Assembly (NCBI RefSeq): GCF_014641615.1
Contig: NZ_BMIB01000001.1
Span: forward strand, 496,769 to 560,768
Direction of reading: 5' to 3'
Source: Filimonas zeae
Lineage (GTDB): Bacteria; Bacteroidota; Bacteroidia; Chitinophagales; Chitinophagaceae
Length of the DNA stretch: 64,000 bases
The translations under genes were made by a program, and so were the position numbers. Position 1 is the stretch's first letter, and each line of letters starts with the position of its first letter. Under the pieces are notes generated by a model. That model did not search any database. It saw only the letters and a list, made by a program, of their open reading frames with translations, and was not told where the DNA came from. Of the stretch, positions 60,853 through 64,000 are shown piece by piece.

Positions 60853-63800
60853 TTACTTTATCAGCAGTACTTTTTCTACCGCTGTATCGTTTTCCGCTAT
60901 AATCCGGACATAGTACAGGCCCGTCTGCATTCCCCGCAGATCTATTTCTTCTTTCACAGTTCCTGTTCTTCTTACTGCGGCATTGCGGTACACCGGAATG
61001 CCCGCGTTGTTGGTAACGATTATACTAACTTGTTGCGGCTGGCTAAGCGTAAAGGCTATTGTAAGCAAACCATTAGTTGGGTTGGGAGTACATTTTATCT
61101 GTGTTATTCTTTCTGGTTGTACTGGTGCTTCCGGTGTTACTGGTTCACAATAAACGGTCAGCCGCACAGAGTCGGTGGCTGTGCAGGTTCCTCTGCTGCC
61201 GGTTACTATATAAGTAACAGAAGTGGAAGGGGTTGCCTGAACGGTTGCGCCGGTGCTGGTATTTAAGCCTGTTACAGGTAGCCATGAGTAGGACGTGGCA
61301 CCTGTTGCAGATAAGGGCAGCGTAGCAGCGCAAATAGTAGTATCAGTTTGCGTTATTGTTACTGCCATTTTCTTTATCGCAATGGTGAAACGGGATATGT
61401 TGTTAGTGGTATCAGCTTCTTTTATTGTGTTGTTTCCGTTTACAACAATAAAAACAGTGTAGTTGTCTGATGCAAGGTTACAGGGAATTGTTAACAAATT
61501 GTTTTTTATCTCTGCTTCCGCGCCAGACTCTATTACAGAGGTGTGCTCATAGGTGGTAAGCAGTGTGTCCTTGTTTTTTCCAGGTGTTAAAACTGTGTCT
61601 GCAGATAGATATATGCTCACTTTATGACTGCCAGCACTTGTTTTTCCTTTGTTTGATATTGTGAAGGACATGGTTACTGTGTCTCCGGTTACAGGGGTGC
61701 TGGTATTGTATGTAAGCTTACTGATATACAGGTCGGGTAGTTGAACACCATTGTGTAATGTAGCCGATGCATCTGTTGCTGTAAATTCTGAAAAAGAGGT
61801 AAGGTTACGTACTGTAATGGTTTTCTGTATTGTATTTACTACGGTTGGAGTTATTGCCTGCCAGCTACCTGCTATGCCGGATTGTTTTTTATTGATGACC
61901 ATGGTAGGTGCATCTTGTATTTTACCCAGCATGGCAGAGTCGTAAAAGAAGGTTATGCTATACTTGTAACCATTGCCGCCTGTAGCGGGTATTTTCCAGA
62001 ACCCACTCATAAAGCGCGCATGTTCTGCTGTGCCATTGTTAGTGGTGTCGTTGGGCCAGATACCGCTATACCACATTGCTTTACCCAGTTCTGGCAGTGT
62101 ACCAGTATCCTCCCACTCAATTACTGCTGCTATTCGTCCATTCAGGCTTAATGTATCAGAACCACCCCGGCTATGTCTGCCGTTGGTTAAAAGCGGTTGG
62201 GGATCGGCGGCTGGTGTAAATTCTTCAGCTCCAATATCAACCGGGCCTGTGCTTATTGCAGTGGAGCGTACGTTGTTGTTATAGAAATCTTCGCCTATAT
62301 TATCAATGGGCAATCCTTTACCGTTTATATACCAGCATTGCGAGGCGCTGGTATTTACTAACAGGGTTCCGTTGCCAGATTGCTGAAATAACGAATCTTT
62401 GGGTACATCTGCTGCCAGGGCTGCAAATGTAGAGGCGTCTCCGCCGCTGAGTTTTTTAAATACGCGAAGGGTGCTGGTGTTATTAGCCTGTTCGATAGTG
62501 GTGGAAGAGTCAGCAGTTACCATAAAATTGTAATCTGAAGCTGCTGCCGGCCAGAGAAGGTTATTAAATGCCGGCATGTTTACCCCCAATGCAAAATTGG
62601 CATTGCCTGTGCGTCCATTATATAGCAGGTTATTTAAGAACTTGTTTATTTTTCTGTTTGCGTTAAGCAGCACTGCATAAGACCTGCCGGTGTTATTAGT
62701 TGTATTTCCGCTAATGCAAATGCTGTTGAACAGTATGTTCATTTTTTGAACGGTGTCTGCCGTTTGGGTTCCAATGCCTTTTATTGTAACAGCGTTTACA
62801 TTGTCTGCATTAGAGAGGGTTATCTGATTGTTGGCTATATTATAATTAGCTTTTTCTAATTGTATGCCTGTTATGTCGCCACCGGTTATTGACTGGTTGG
62901 TTATATTGCTGATCTGATTACGGGCTACCTCTACTTTAGCGGTGGTTGCAGCGGCTGTTGTGTTGTTAAATAGCATACCTGCTGCCAGTTTATTGGCTTT
63001 AATACCAGTACTGTGGATGTTATGAATAATATTCTGACGGATAACCATATCGGCGGAACTGGTATTTATAAACATACCTGCAATGGAGTAATTGTTCGCC
63101 TTTTGTAGCTGCGATCCATTGGCGGTTATGTTTATAATAGTGTTTTTTTGAGTAAGAGCAACATTTTTAATATGTAAGCCTCTTACTGCAATAGCCGTGT
63201 CGGTTGAAGCGGTCATATTTGCCACTGTATTGCCCGAAGCAATTGCTCCGGAGTCGGAGGTTACACTTATGCCAACCATGTTAAGCGCGGTGCCGGTGTA
63301 AACAGTTTGTTTGCACTTTACCAATATATCATCTGCTACCTCTTTATTACCTACCATGTTGTCTTTTACCTCTACCAATCCGCCTGTGGAAATACCCCAG
63401 AAATCCATTGAAGCTGCCTCGCCTATGGTGATGTTGCGGACAGTATTATTGTAGATCTGACTTTTTTGGGTAGGAGAGGAAGATGCCATAATTGCAATAA
63501 ACGAAGGAGACGGCACGGTGCCATAGTTTCCTGGCACCTCCCACGGCTCACCTTTGCAATAAGGAGCACTACCGCCAACGTAGTTGCCCGAAATAATGTG
63601 TCCTCCACTAAAGGTTCGTCCTGCGGCAAGAAATGTGTTTAAGCCAATACCAGTTGTATAGGAATAGGTATTCCTGTGGTAACTATTGAATAAGTGATTG
63701 TTTTGTACTACGCAGCTATCACCCGGAGCATCCATATAAATACCTGCACGCGCAAAATTGGAAATTTCATTTCCGATAACAGTAACTCTGGCACCATAAC

Positions 63801-64000
63801 CTGTAACTATTCCGTAATACATCTGACCGGTATTTCCGGGATTGCCTGTGGCTCCTTTAATTTCGCAGTTACGGATGATGATATTGGTATCTCCGGAATA
63901 AATTGAAATATTGGACTGATCGTAGGAACTGGTTTCTGAAACCAGGTTTTGAATAGTTATGTTTTTATTAGAGGGGAAACCATCCAGGTAAATTACTTTG
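60853..64000 (-). CDS. Large secreted beta-helix/CARDB protein with T9SS sorting domain, 5' end outside window
   Basis: The frame is open to the right edge of the window, so the N-terminus is missing; 1048 residues are visible. The upstream part is a right-handed beta-helix (many Asn-rich rungs such as VVQNNHLFNSYHRNTYS and IHNIHSTGIKANKLAAGMLF). It is followed by a CARDB-like domain (PDLYISKLTYNTSTPVTGDT), an Ig-like region (CAATLPLSATGATSYSWLPV) and a C-terminal type A sorting domain (CTPNPTNGLLTIAFTLSQPQ to KVLLIK). It should be exported by Sec and attached or released by the type IX secretion system. A role in adhesion or polysaccharide binding is possible. Confidence 0.88.
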   Translation of the reverse strand, partial: KVIYLDGFPSNKNITIQNLVSETSSYDQSNISIYSGDTNIIIRNCEIKGATGNPGNTGQMYYGIVTGYGARVTVIGNEISNFARAGIYMDAPGDSCVVQNNHLFNSYHRNTYSYTTGIGLNTFLAAGRTFSGGHIISGNYVGGSAPYCKGEPWEVPGNYGTVPSPSFIAIMASSSPTQKSQIYNNTVRNITIGEAASMDFWGISTGGLVEVKDNMVGNKEVADDILVKCKQTVYTGTALNMVGISVTSDSGAIASGNTVANMTASTDTAIAVRGLHIKNVALTQKNTIINITANGSQLQKANNYSIAGMFINTSSADMVIRQNIIHNIHSTGIKANKLAAGMLFNNTTAAATTAKVEVARNQISNITNQSITGGDITGIQLEKANYNIANNQITLSNADNVNAVTIKGIGTQTADTVQKMNILFNSICISGNTTNNTGRSYAVLLNANRKINKFLNNLLYNGRTGNANFALGVNMPAFNNLLWPAAASDYNFMVTADSSTTIEQANNTSTLRVFKKLSGGDASTFAALAADVPKDSLFQQSGNGTLLVNTSASQCWYINGKGLPIDNIGEDFYNNNVRSTAISTGPVDIGAEEFTPAADPQPLLTNGRHSRGGSDTLSLNGRIAAVIEWEDTGTLPELGKAMWYSGIWPNDTTNNGTAEHARFMSGFWKIPATGGNGYKYSITFFYDSAMLGKIQDAPTMVINKKQSGIAGSWQAITPTVVNTIQKTITVRNLTSFSEFTATDASATLHNGVQLPDLYISKLTYNTSTPVTGDTVTMSFTISNKGKTSAGSHKVSIYLSADTVLTPGKNKDTLLTTYEHTSVIESGAEAEIKNNLLTIPCNLASDNYTVFIVVNGNNTIKEADTTNNISRFTIAIKKMAVTITQTDTTICAATLPLSATGATSYSWLPVTGLNTSTGATVQATPSTSVTYIVTGSRGTCTATDSVRLTVYCEPVTPEAPVQPERITQIKCTPNPTNGLLTIAFTLSQPQQVSIIVTNNAGIPVYRNAAVRRTGTVKEEIDLRGMQTGLYYVRIIAENDTAVEKVLLIK

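Overview
The window looks like a Bacteroidota chromosome, most likely family Chitinophagaceae. The evidence is a SusC/SusD pair driven by an ECF sigma/FecR module, a T9SS-type C-terminal sorting domain, TAnnTTTG promoter elements, a tmRNA whose tag reads GNTSYAMAA, and the protein families present. Species was not determined; all calls come from reading the sequence without database searches.

Layout. 1-7.0 kb: core genes (GH3-family synthetase, dxr, rseP, a membrane MutS-like ATPase, a DUF4272 protein). 7.0-9.5 kb: a repeat-rich spacer, then a small module (unknown conserved protein, DUF5675 protein, two tiny holin-like membrane proteins, a small HTH-like protein). 9.7-10.7 kb: AraC-type regulator. 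10.7-11.1 kb: ssrA (tmRNA). 11.1-22.07 kb: a genomic island inserted in the 3' end of ssrA, bounded by a 15-bp direct repeat (11084-11098 and 22052-22066). It carries its own large serine recombinase, an ABC-three-component (ABC-3C) type defence operon, a coupled pair (small ABC-like ATPase plus two-TM membrane protein) and an opposing coupled operon (GHKL ATPase, STAS-like DUF4325, PIN domain protein, possible small fourth ORF). The attR side holds decayed genes, a second tmRNA-3'-end-like remnant and inverted repeats.

22.1-30.0 kb: accessory DNA outside the island: a broken cupin gene, a two-gene STAND-like operon (nucleosidase-ATPase fusion plus AAA-TPR protein), an IS66-family element without a matching target duplication, and a gene fragment. 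30-46.6 kb: serine hydrolase, ECF sigma/FecR/SusC/SusD signalling and uptake locus, Ohr peroxidase, DUF1593 protein, two ankyrin proteins, M48 protease and small housekeeping or hypothetical genes.

46.7-54.3 kb (minus strand): a tight six-gene operon that looks like an undescribed small-molecule pathway: APH-like kinase, HxGH nucleotidyltransferase, AsnB-type amidotransferase, GT1 glycosyltransferase, PIG-L deacetylase and a fusion of an FkbO/Hyg5/XanB2-like chorismatase with a radical SAM domain. 54.9-60.8 kb: a polyamine-type operon (speD, DUF4178, small membrane protein, DUF350, membrane-anchored spermidine synthase, Tat-type FAD amine-oxidase-like lipoprotein). The window ends inside a large secreted beta-helix/CARDB/T9SS protein.

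The strongest candidates for new biology are the chorismatase-radical SAM operon, the two uncharacterised modules sharing the ssrA island with ABC-3C, and the nucleosidase-STAND/AAA-TPR pair.
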